Source of the DNA: PALSA-188 sp963720075
GTDB taxonomy: Bacteria; Acidobacteriota; Terriglobia; Terriglobales; Acidobacteriaceae
Assembly: GCA_963720075.1 (NCBI GenBank)
Contig: CAVREG010000019.1
Span: forward strand, 1,550,001 to 1,614,000
Reading direction: 5' to 3'
DNA: 64,000 bases
Translations under genes and position numbers: made by a program
Shown: positions 24,703-32,927 of the stretch, piece by piece
How the letters are laid out: the number at the start of each line of letters is the position of its first letter
How positions within the stretch are numbered: the stretch's first letter is position 1
Notes under the pieces: generated by a model
The model's input: the letters and a program-made list of their open reading frames with translations, nothing else
Told to the model about the DNA's origin: nothing
Database searches by the model: none

Positions 24703-25088
24703 TTCTGCTCGATACGCATGTGCTGATCTGGATGTCGAGCGACCCAAAGCGGCTTTCCCAAAAGGCGCGGGATGCGATTCGCCACGCCAAGGAAAACACC
24801 GGAGTTGCGATAGCCACCATCACGCTGTGGGAATTGGCGTGGCTGGCGGAGAATGGACGGGTTCAGATATCGGTCGCAGTGGAATCGTTTATTCGTGAGA
24901 CAGTATCGCGAGTCATTCTCCGGCCTCTGACGCCGGCCATTGCTGCGGTCGCCGTTCGGATGCCCAGCACATACCCACGCGATCCCGCCGACCGGATCAT
25001 CGGGGCCACGGCAATTGCCGAAGGCATGCCCCTGGTCACCGCCGACAAACAGATTCGTCAGGCAAAGGTCGCCCAGACGATATGGTAG
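24699..25088 (+). CDS. vapC: PIN-domain toxin (VapC family)
   Basis: A 129-residue PIN ribonuclease-type toxin. The acidic residues expected in the active site are visible: Asp in LLDTHVLIWM (residue 5), Glu in TLWELAWL (about 45), and Asp/Asp in YPRDPADRIIGATA followed by LVTADKQI. Toxins of this class cut specific RNAs such as tRNA or rRNA. Start ATG at 24699 overlaps the antitoxin stop, the usual coupled arrangement. The pairing with a Phd-type antitoxin is common for this sub-branch. Confidence 0.88.
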   Translation: MILLDTHVLIWMSSDPKRLSQKARDAIRHAKENTGVAIATITLWELAWLAENGRVQISVAVESFIRETVSRVILRPLTPAIAAVAVRMPSTYPRDPADRIIGATAIAEGMPLVTADKQIRQAKVAQTIW

Positions 25089-25303
25089 TGTGCGGCTGGA
25101 AGCTGCTCTGTCTCGATCTCTATCGCAACGTTGAAAGCGCTACGGGCAGCGGAAATCCCATAAAGCGAACAAACAGCGAAACTTATCTCCTCTGCACCAT
25201 AAGCCTAAACCCAACTTATAGCGGTCCCATCTTTTCTAAACCACAAAATCTAGTGCTTTTCGAGAGAGGTCCAATCTCATATTGATAACCCATAACTTTC
25301 TCG
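25089..25303. other. Intergenic region upstream of the dcw promoter
   Basis: About 215 bases after the toxin gene with no gene, hairpin or terminator that I can support. The region becomes A+T-rich toward 25200-25300, leading into the mraZ promoter. Confidence 0.35.
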
Positions 25304-25331
25304 TTGACAATAAACGGTTTAGGCGTAAACT
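25304..25331 (+). promoter_or_regulatory. Candidate sigma-70-type promoter of the dcw cluster
   Basis: A perfect TTGACA (25304-25309) is followed, after 16 bases, by TAAACT (25326-25331). The -10 ends exactly where the first MraZ box begins. The resulting mraZ leader would be about 200 bases. Confidence 0.6.
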
Positions 25332-25376
25332 GTGGACAAAAGTGGTAGAAAGTGGTCTCAACAGTAGGGCTCGTGG
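25332..25376 (+). promoter_or_regulatory. MraZ-box array (GTGG at 10-bp spacing)
   Basis: GTGG occurs at 25332, 25342 and 25352, exactly ten bases apart (GTGGACAAAAGTGGTAGAAA, then GTGG), with a fourth at 25373. MraZ is known to bind short G-rich direct repeats spaced one helical turn apart upstream of its own gene. The position just downstream of the -10 fits repression of the dcw operon by MraZ. Confidence 0.75.
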
Positions 25377-25536
25377 ACAATAACTGATATTCGAGAGGTG
25401 CCAGTGGATTTAACGACTGACCCCCAGAAAATTGGTCCCAACGAACCAGAACCGACCACCATTTTGGCCGCTTTGACCTCCCTCGTAGTGGCAGTAGCTG
25501 CAAAAAGACTTTCGCCCCCGGTAAAGGGCCGAGCAC

Positions 25537-25977
25537 ATGTTTCGCGGCAATCACCCAACTCGCGTAGACGAAAAAGGACGCCTCAAGGTTCCGGCGGACT
25601 TCAAGCGCGTCATAGACGAGAAGTACGGAACGCAATTTTACATCACCAGCCTCGATGGAAAGGTTGCTCAAGTGTATCCCTTCGAGGAGTGGGAACGGAT
25701 CGAGCAGAAACTGGCGGAGCTCTCGACGTTCAATCCCACCAAGAAAAAGTTTTTGGAGCGGGTGAATTACTACGGGCAGGTGATCGAGATGGACGGCCAG
25801 GGACGGTTGCTAATTCCGAGTTTGCTGCGCGACTCGGCGCAGATCAAAGGCGAAGTTGCAGTGCTGGGCAACCTGACGTTTTTGGAAGTACGCAATCTCG
25901 AAGTGTTCCGTAAGCAGATCGAAGAAGAAAAGTTTACGCCTGAGGATGAGAGCACGCTGGACAAGCTGGGCATCTAG
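25537..25977 (+). CDS. mraZ: Transcriptional regulator MraZ
   Basis: A 146-residue protein with two SpoVT/AbrB-type beta-barrel halves, forming the ring-shaped dcw-operon regulator. The first half has MFRGNHPTRVDEKGRLKVPA with the DxKGR motif. The second has YYGQVIEMDGQGRLLIPSLL with the matching DxQGR. The C-terminal LDKLGI is usual. The stop overlaps the rsmH GTG start by one base. It is preceded by a phased GTGG array that should be its own target. Confidence 0.96.
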   Translation: MFRGNHPTRVDEKGRLKVPADFKRVIDEKYGTQFYITSLDGKVAQVYPFEEWERIEQKLAELSTFNPTKKKFLERVNYYGQVIEMDGQGRLLIPSLLRDSAQIKGEVAVLGNLTFLEVRNLEVFRKQIEEEKFTPEDESTLDKLGI

Positions 25978-26946
25978 TGGCGGAAAGTTTGACAGACATC
26001 CCCGAGCGGGGTGGGCATGGTGGACGCCATGTTCCGGTTCTTTTAAAAGAAGCGATCGAATTTTTAGCTATCAAGCGCGGTGGGACTTATCTCGATGCCA
26101 CGGTCGGCCCGGGCGGGCACAGTTTAGAAATCGCAAAACGCCTCGGCGGACAGGGACATTTGATTGGGGTCGATAAGGATCCGGCGGCGCTAGAAATCGC
26201 GCGAGAGAGGCTGACGGGCGGGGACGCCCATCGCTCCATTGATCCTGGGGAATGGCCGACGGTCGAATTGATCCACGGTTCGTTTGCAGATTTTGCCAAC
26301 GACCAGATTAACGACCAGCGACGAACGACCAACGACGGAATTTTGGCCGATCTTGGCGTCAGCAGCCTGCAACTCGATGATCGCCGCGCGAGGCTTTAGT
26401 TTTCAGGCGGAAGGACCGCTCGACATGCGGATGAACACGCAAGCCGGGCAATCCGCTGATCAGGTGGTAAACCAGCTCGACGAGGTCACACTCGCTGATC
26501 TGATTTACGAATTCGGTGACGAAAGGAGGTCGCGGAGAATCGCCAGAGCCATTGTCCGGTCGCGGCCGATAGGAACTACCGCTGAACTTGCGGAGATCAT
26601 ATCAGCCGCGGCCCGGCCAATGAACCGGCTCGAAGGTAAACATGAAAGACGGATTCATCCCGCGACGCGAACTTTTCAGGCACTCCGAATTTTCGTAAAC
26701 AGTGAGTTGAAAGATCTTGAGTCGTTGCTGAACGCCGCCCCGCAGTTGCTGAAACGCGGAGGCAGGCTGGTAATCATAAGTTTTCATTCGCTCGAAGACC
26801 GAATCGTCAAAGACAAATTTCGTGAAGGAGCGCAGCAAGGTTTCTACCGGCTGCTGACGAAGAAGCCCGTCACGGCGAATGAAGAAGAGATTGCAGTCAA
26901 TCCGCGATCGCGCAGCGCCAAGATGCGAGCTGTCGAAAGAATTTAG
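25977..26946 (+). CDS. rsmH: 16S rRNA m4C1402 methyltransferase RsmH, frameshifted
   Basis: The first frame (25977-26399) gives HVPVLLKEAIEFL, the SAM-binding YLDATVGPGGHSLEIA and GILADLGVSSLQLDD. The next frame supplies the rest: ARGFSFQAEGPLDMRM, RIARAIVRSRPI, FQALRIFVNSELKDLE and VIISFHSLEDRIVK. Removing one C in GATCGCCGCGCGAGG (about 26383-26391) restores LDDRARGFSF with normal spacing. RsmH methylates the decoding site and is almost always intact, so an error or variant is likely. A CCAACGAC-type repeat (about 26297-26338) lies inside the coding region, adding polar residues (NDQINDQRRTTND) before GILADLG. Confidence 0.9.
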
Positions 26947-26971
26947 AAGTCAAAGCTTAGGAGAAAAATAT

Positions 26972-27136
26972 ATGTACACCGGAACATTAATCAACGACCT
27001 GATGAACGCAGTCGAAAACACTGAAAAGCGCATTCCGCAAAACATGCATTCGCAGGAAGACAAACTTGCCTACTGGTATACCGTCGCGCAACGCGAAATC
27101 GCGCACATGGAACTGGCTTTCTCTGAGGTGGCCTAA
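26972..27136 (+). CDS. Small 54-residue protein between rsmH and ftsL
   Basis: A 54-residue soluble protein beginning MYTGTLINDLMNAVENTEKR and containing EDKLAYWYTVAQREIAHMEL. AGGAG lies nine bases before the ATG, and the stop shares one base with the ftsL start (TAATG), so it is translated and coupled. It has no membrane segment or known domain. Its fixed place in the division and cell-wall operon suggests a role with FtsL or RsmH; that is inference only. Confidence 0.75.
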   Translation: MYTGTLINDLMNAVENTEKRIPQNMHSQEDKLAYWYTVAQREIAHMELAFSEVA

Positions 27137-27597
27137 TGGCGGCAGCGGCGGCGATTCAGACCCTCACCTCCTCGAGCAGGCGAGTTCCGTGTTGGACGGG
27201 AACTCCGGAAGTGTACTTTAGCAAGAGCATTGATAATTCCCGGCTCGTAAAAGTTGAGGATCCCAGAAGCGGCCGCGAAATGAAGCAATTCGGCATCGCA
27301 CTGTGCTGCCTGTTTCTGCTGGTCATGACGTATGCCTTCCAGCATTTCAAAGCCATCGAGTACGGATACAAAATTGAGATCCTGAAATCGCAACGAAATT
27401 CACTGGCCGAACTCAGCCGCGATCTTCGTTTGGAGGAAGCATCGTTGCAGGATCCCCAGCGGATTGATGTGCTCGCGAAAAAAATGGGATTGCAATCGCC
27501 GCAAGCAGGTCAGGTGATTCGCATGGACAACCCATTGCCCGACTCTACTCCGGTTATGGCGAGCGTAAATCCGGTTTCAGTAATCTCGGCGCAGTAA
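27136..27597 (+). CDS. ftsL: Cell-division protein FtsL-like
   Basis: A 153-residue bitopic membrane protein. A cytoplasmic N-terminus of about 54 residues is followed by one membrane helix (FGIALCCLFLLVMTYAF, about 55-72), then a heptad-rich periplasmic coiled coil (IEILKSQRNSLAELSRDLRL) and the FtsL/DivIC-type ending DPQRIDVLAKKMGLQSP. FtsL joins FtsB and FtsQ to activate the septal synthase FtsWI. Gene position between rsmH and ftsI is canonical. Sequence similarity in this family is low, so the call rests on topology and position. Confidence 0.85.
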   Translation: MAAAAAIQTLTSSSRRVPCWTGTPEVYFSKSIDNSRLVKVEDPRSGREMKQFGIALCCLFLLVMTYAFQHFKAIEYGYKIEILKSQRNSLAELSRDLRLEEASLQDPQRIDVLAKKMGLQSPQAGQVIRMDNPLPDSTPVMASVNPVSVISAQ

Positions 27598-27725
27598 ACG
27601 CAGCGGGATCTTTGGCATCGTGAACGAAACCGTTATTAGACGGATCGAACTGGCGGCCTGAACTGAAAAGTCGGCCGCCAACTTTGTCTAAGAGATCAAT
27701 GGAGAGACGGGCGCCTTCGCCAGTC

Positions 27726-27749
27726 GTGTCGGGCGGGGACACCCGACGC
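27726..27749. repeat. GTCGGGCGGGGACACCCGAC hairpin upstream of ftsI
   Basis: GTCGGG pairs with CCCGAC around CGGGGACA. It stands 23 bases before the ftsI GTG, within a 174-base spacer otherwise free of features. Confidence 0.5.
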
Positions 27750-27771
27750 TCAATCGAATAGGGCTTATTTC

Positions 27772-29955
27772 GTGACCTCTTCCCGATTGTCCGCGAACCG
27801 CAGGTTATACACACTGGCCGCCATTCTGGCGGCGTGGTGTTGTTGCATTTGTATTCGCCTGACTTATCTGCAAATTTTTCGCTACGGCAGTTTTGAAGAG
27901 CGGGCGCAGCATCAGCAACAGCGAACCGAAGAGCTATCGCCAAGACGGGGAATTATTTACGATCGTGCGGGGCGCGAACTGGCAATGTCCATCTCGGTGG
28001 AGTCGGTTTTTGCCGTTCCCTCTGAAATCCCCGACCTCGCGGGAACGATCTCGCTGATCGCGCACATCGCCAAGGCCGATCCGCGTGAGTTGCTGGCCAA
28101 GTGCAAAGCTTCCAGAAGTTTCTGTTGGCTTTCGCGGAAGGCAGACGCCGACGTAGCAAACCGGATTCGATCACTAAATCTCCGGGGAATCTATTTCCAG
28201 AAAGAGTCGAAGCGTTTTTATCCAAAGCGCGAATTGGCAGCTCAAATCCTTGGATACGTCGGCATGGACGATCGCGGTCTCAGCGGAATTGAACGCGAAT
28301 ACGAAAATGAGTTGCAGGGCAAGCCCGGCACGATGTTGATTTCCGTAGATGCCCGGAAAAAATGGTTTGGCAGCGTGGAGCGTCAGCCTGAAGCCGGCGA
28401 AAATGTCGTTCTCACTATTGATGAACAGATTCAATACATCGCTGAACGCGAACTGCAAACCGTGATGGAGCAAACGCATGGCGAAGCAGGCACCATCGTG
28501 GTCGAGAATCCGCACACCGGGGAAATTCTCGCGCTGGCAAATTGGCCGACCTTTAATCCGAATCTCTCCCGTGAAATTACTCCGCAGAGGCTAAAGAATC
28601 ACGCGGTAAGCGATGTCTATGAACCTGGGTCCACATTCAAGCTGGTAACTCTATCAGCAGCACTCGAAGAAAAAATCACCAATCCCAATGAAGTATTCGA
28701 CTGCCAGATGGGTTCGATTGTGGTCAACGGCATGCGCATTCACGATGCCGAGCCGTGGGGAAATCTTTCTGTCACGCAGATACTGGAGCATTCGAGCAGC
28801 GTAGGAGCCATCAAGATCGCACTGCGGCTCGGAGACGATCGCTTCTACAAATATATTCGTGAATTCGGCTTTGGGCAGCCTACCGGAATCGAGTTGCCGG
28901 GAGAAACAAGAGGCCTGACCAAGCCGGTCAGCCGTTGGTCCAAAGTATCTATCGCCGCCATTTCAATGGGGCAGGAGATCGGCGTCACGCCGTTACAGAT
29001 CGCCGCCCTGGTTTCCAGCATCGCAAATGACGGCGTCCGGCTGGCGCCACGTATTGTTGCGGGCGCGGCTGAACCGCAATCTGGTCCGCAGGGCATCGCC
29101 TACCATCCTGCGGCGGGCCAACGGGTAGTTTCCACCATGACCGCTGCCGAGATGAAGCAGATGATGCAGAAAGTCGTGCTGGAAGGAACAGGGCGTAAGG
29201 CAATTCTGGAAGGCTATTCCTCGGCGGGCAAGACGGGCACGTCTCAAAAAATTGATCCTGCCACTCATACGTATTCCCATAGAATGCACATCGCCTCGTT
29301 CGCCGGCTTCGCGCCGGTAAACAATCCACAAATCACGGTCGTGGTGGTTGTGGACAACCCTCAGGGTCCGCATTATTACGGCGCCGATGTTTCCGCGCCG
29401 GTTTTTCAGCGCGTGGCGCAGCAGGTTTTGGAATACATGCACGCGCCGCATGACATTGAATTGCCGCCGAGCCGGCAGGTTCTTTTGGCTGCGCGGCGCA
29501 TCGGGAAAGAAGACGATAATGATGAAGGCTCGCCAGATCATCCTGGGGAACCGTTGGAGACGGCCGAGAGCACTCCCATCGAGAAGGCAGATTCTCGAAC
29601 TCAAGCTTCAATTGCACCTTCCGCGCCGTGGTCGCCCAGCATAGTTCCAGCCGCGGAGCGAGAGCGCGTGAAAAGTGGCGCAACTGAAGACGAAGAAGCC
29701 GCCGCGCCTGCTCAATCCCAATCTTCGCCGTCTGTGCAACTCCCGCCTGGCGGCACGGTTGTAATTGATATGGAGCAAGGAGGAATTGTTGTGCCGTCGT
29801 TCCTCGGAAAGAGTGTGCGAGAGGCAATTGAGACGGCGGAGGAGGCGGGAATTACTGTTGACGTCGTTGGCAGCGGATTAGGCCAGCAGCAGGTTCCTTC
29901 CGCAGGATCGCACGTTGCCACCGGAACACGGGTAACCGTGCAGTTCAGCCGCTGA
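27772..29955 (+). CDS. ftsI: Penicillin-binding protein 2/3 (FtsI-type transpeptidase) with PASTA domain
   Basis: A 727-residue class-B PBP. It has one N-terminal membrane anchor (LYTLAAILAAWCCCICIRL), the dimerisation domain (RRGIIYDRAGRELAMS), and a transpeptidase domain with the nucleophile in EPGSTFK (about residue 287) and the third motif GKTGTSQ (about 487). The second motif reads SSS, where most relatives have SSN or SSD. A Pro/Glu-rich linker (about 570-660) leads to a single C-terminal PASTA domain (VVPSFLGKSVREAIETAEEA). It crosslinks septal peptidoglycan. Start GTG at 27772. Length exceeds E. coli FtsI because of the tail. Confidence 0.93.
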   Translation: MTSSRLSANRRLYTLAAILAAWCCCICIRLTYLQIFRYGSFEERAQHQQQRTEELSPRRGIIYDRAGRELAMSISVESVFAVPSEIPDLAGTISLIAHIAKADPRELLAKCKASRSFCWLSRKADADVANRIRSLNLRGIYFQKESKRFYPKRELAAQILGYVGMDDRGLSGIEREYENELQGKPGTMLISVDARKKWFGSVERQPEAGENVVLTIDEQIQYIAERELQTVMEQTHGEAGTIVVENPHTGEILALANWPTFNPNLSREITPQRLKNHAVSDVYEPGSTFKLVTLSAALEEKITNPNEVFDCQMGSIVVNGMRIHDAEPWGNLSVTQILEHSSSVGAIKIALRLGDDRFYKYIREFGFGQPTGIELPGETRGLTKPVSRWSKVSIAAISMGQEIGVTPLQIAALVSSIANDGVRLAPRIVAGAAEPQSGPQGIAYHPAAGQRVVSTMTAAEMKQMMQKVVLEGTGRKAILEGYSSAGKTGTSQKIDPATHTYSHRMHIASFAGFAPVNNPQITVVVVVDNPQGPHYYGADVSAPVFQRVAQQVLEYMHAPHDIELPPSRQVLLAARRIGKEDDNDEGSPDHPGEPLETAESTPIEKADSRTQASIAPSAPWSPSIVPAAERERVKSGATEDEEAAAPAQSQSSPSVQLPPGGTVVIDMEQGGIVVPSFLGKSVREAIETAEEAGITVDVVGSGLGQQQVPSAGSHVATGTRVTVQFSR

Positions 29956-30005
29956 AGGAATAGCCAGAATTTGCGTGTTCACTGAACTGCACTAGAATTG
30001 ATGCA

Positions 30006-31520
30006 ATGACCTTCCTCGAACTTCTTGACGGCGCGGAGGTCCTCTCTGAGAGCGGCAATCCTGAAATTAGCGGACTGCAATATGACTCCCGCAAAGTAAA
30101 GCCCGGAGATACGTTTGTGGCGATGCGCGGAGAGTCCAGCGATGGGAATAAATTTATTGATCGCGCAATCGCCGCCGGGGCGGTTGCCGTTGTGACCGAT
30201 TCCGCGACAGAGAAGCCGCGCCCGAATCTGGCATGGGCTCACGTGCCACATGGACGTCGCGCGCTTGCGAGATTAAGCGCAAATTTCTATGGGCGTCCCG
30301 CCGAGAAACTAGCGATTACCGGCATCACCGGCACCAATGGAAAGAGCACGACTGCGTTCTTGCTGGAATCCATCCTGTCGGCCGCAAGTCGCAAGAGCGC
30401 GCTCATCGGCACAATTGAATATCACGTTGGCGGCAAAGTGCTTTCGGCGCCTCATACCACGCCAGAATCTCTGGAATTGAACGCAATCTTCGCAGATGCC
30501 ATTAGTCAAGGCGCAACCGAGGCGGTGATGGAAGTTTCTTCGCATGCGCTGGCGCAGCAGCGGGTTTTCGGGATTCCGTTCGACACCGCTGTGTTCACCA
30601 ACCTGACGCGCGATCACCTCGATTACCATCACACCATGGACGAGTACTTTGCGGCCAAGCAGATATTGTTTGAGGGGTGTGGGACCGATCCGCCACGCGT
30701 CGCGGTAATCAACGTTGATGACCCCCACGGCCGCCAGCTATCCGAATTCAGCAAACGTCGGGGCTCCTCAGTGGTTACATTCGGTTTTGCGGATGGCGAT
30801 TTCCATGCGGATAAGGTTGACGTTAGCTTGCGAGGCACGCGCTTCGATCTGATCACGCCAGAAGCAGCCGTCCCTCTGTTCTCTCCCCTGATTGGGAAAG
30901 TAAATGTGTACAACGTTATCGCTGCGTCTGCTGCGGCCTACGCTCGCTCTGTCGGGCCGGCTGCCATTTCGGAAGGCATCGCAAATCTATCCCGGGTTCC
31001 CGGACGCTTTGAACCCGTGGATTGCGGCCAGCCGTTTACCGTGGTTGTGGATTATGCCCATACCGATGATGCGCTCCGCAATCTCACGTCGTTAGCCAGA
31101 GAATTTGTCGCAAGAGAAAACGGCAGAATAATTACCGTCTTCGGATGTGGTGGAGATCGAGACCGGTCGAAACGTCCTCTCATGGGAGAAGCCGCTGCTC
31201 AAAATAGCGATCTGGTGATACTGACTTCCGATAATCCGCGCAGCGAAGATCCGCTCGCGATTATGAATGACGCTGTCGTGGGACTCCAGCGATGCAATGC
31301 CAAATATAAGATGGAGCCAGATCGCAAGCGCGCAATCGCCATTGCGATTCACGAAGCAAAACCAGGTGACATTGTGCTCATAGCCGGCAAGGGGCATGAA
31401 AAGATTCAGATCACGCGAGAAGGAACGGTTCCGTTCGATGATGTCGAGGTCGCGCGCCAATTCCTCGAAGAACTCGGCTATGCTTGCGATGCAGCCAATG
31501 CGGTTCGGAACAATCCATGA
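30006..31520 (+). CDS. murE: UDP-MurNAc-L-Ala-D-Glu:meso-diaminopimelate ligase
   Basis: A 504-residue ATP-dependent Mur ligase adding the third residue of the peptide stem. The P-loop GITGTNGKSTTAFLLE (about 107-122), the carbamoylated-lysine region (HHTMDEYFAAKQILF) and the acceptor motif TSDNPRSEDP are present. The DNPR sequence is the known signature for meso-DAP, in contrast with lysine enzymes, so the wall is of DAP type. The stop overlaps the murF ATG by four bases (ATGA). Confidence 0.97.
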   Translation: MTFLELLDGAEVLSESGNPEISGLQYDSRKVKPGDTFVAMRGESSDGNKFIDRAIAAGAVAVVTDSATEKPRPNLAWAHVPHGRRALARLSANFYGRPAEKLAITGITGTNGKSTTAFLLESILSAASRKSALIGTIEYHVGGKVLSAPHTTPESLELNAIFADAISQGATEAVMEVSSHALAQQRVFGIPFDTAVFTNLTRDHLDYHHTMDEYFAAKQILFEGCGTDPPRVAVINVDDPHGRQLSEFSKRRGSSVVTFGFADGDFHADKVDVSLRGTRFDLITPEAAVPLFSPLIGKVNVYNVIAASAAAYARSVGPAAISEGIANLSRVPGRFEPVDCGQPFTVVVDYAHTDDALRNLTSLAREFVARENGRIITVFGCGGDRDRSKRPLMGEAAAQNSDLVILTSDNPRSEDPLAIMNDAVVGLQRCNAKYKMEPDRKRAIAIAIHEAKPGDIVLIAGKGHEKIQITREGTVPFDDVEVARQFLEELGYACDAANAVRNNP

Positions 31521-32907
31521 AACTTCCTCTCTCGCGCATCGCGGAATTTATTTCTTCCGCCGGAGAATTTGATGACACCGCTATTGCGCAAGGCTACTCC
31601 ATAGACTCTCGTACCATCCGCCCCGGCGAACTTTTCTTCGCGGTCATCGGGGAGAGACTAAACGGACATGATTACGTAGACCAGGCTCTCGAAAAGGGGG
31701 CAATTGCCGCTGTCGTACGAACAGATGAAGCGGCGCGATATAGAGATAGCTCACAGCTCTTGCTCGTAGATGACACGCTGCTTGCCTTACAAAAGCTCGC
31801 CACCGCCGTTCGCAGACTCTGGGGAAAACGGCTGGTAGCCGTTACAGGGTCGGCCGGAAAAACGACTACTAAGGAAGCCATAGCTCACGTGCTCTCGACC
31901 AAATTCCGCGTGCTCAAGTCTGAGGGAAATTTCAACAATCACTTCGGATTGCCCCTCATGCTGCTAAAGCTCGAGCCTGACCACGATATTGCAGTGATCG
32001 AAATGGGCATGTCTCATGCGGGAGAAATCGCCGCCCTCGCGAAGATCGCGCATCCGGATATAGGCGTCGTCACCAACGTCGCTCCCGTCCATTTGGAGTT
32101 CTTTGATTCTATCGAGGGAATCGCCCGCGCCAAGCGAGAACTGATTGACGCTCTCCCGTCTCATGGAACCGCCATATTGAACGCTGATGATGAGTTGGTT
32201 TTTAAATTCGGCAAGTCCTTTCAGGGGAAAGTTGTGACATACGGAACAAGACCATCGGCGGACGTGCGGGCGGAAAATATCGAGTCGCAAGGCGCCGCTG
32301 GAACAACATTCGACATAGTGGCGGCGGGCCAGCGTGAGATAGTTCGGCTGCCCATAATTGGAGCTCACAACGTTCTCAACTCATTAGCAGCCGTGTCCGT
32401 GGCATTACAGTGCGGCGTTGCCCTTTCGGAATCCGCAAAATCCCTCGCGGACCTAACGGCGCCGGAAAAGCGTGGCGAGGTCATTCAAGTCGGTAACATC
32501 ACCGTGATAAACGATTGCTACAATTCGAATCCGAAGGCGCTGGAAGCTATGGTCAATGCCTTGGCCGGCATGCCGGCCAAACGCCGGATCGTCGTGGCCG
32601 GCGAGATGCTTGAGTTGGGGCCAACAGCGAAGGAAGCCCATCAAAGGTCAGGACATCACATGGCAGCGCGAAAAATCGATGTGCTGCTCGGCGTTCGGGG
32701 ATTAGGGCGGGCACATGGTCGAATCCGCGCAGCAGGCAGGTGTGCAAGCGGAATTCGTTAGCTACGGCTGAAGAAGCCGGAGAATGGTTGGCGCGGGAGA
32801 CCCGCGACGGAGACGTTGTGCTGTTGAAAGCGTCTCGCGGGGTGAAACTCGAGCGCGCCCTCGAAATCTGGCGCGCGCAAATCGAAGCTTTGGCACATCG
32901 TAATTAG
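31517..32907 (+). CDS. murF: UDP-MurNAc-tripeptide:D-Ala-D-Ala ligase MurF, two frameshifts near the 3' end
   Basis: The N-terminal and central domains are normal: P-loop VAVTGSAGKTTTKEAIAHVL (about 104-123), NFNNHFGLPL, and NDCYNSNPKALEAMV. Near 32,710 an extra G in GGGCGGGCAC changes the frame. HMVESAQQAGVQAEFV continues in the second frame, and a second extra base near 32,760 (GTTAGCT for GTTGCT) moves to a third frame, which gives TAEEAGEWLARETRDGDVVL and the expected MurF ending KASRGVKLERALE, stop at 32907. MurF is essential, so these are probably sequence errors. The start ATG overlaps the murE stop. Confidence 0.9.
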
Positions 32908-32927
32908 GAAACATCGGCGGAGGATAA

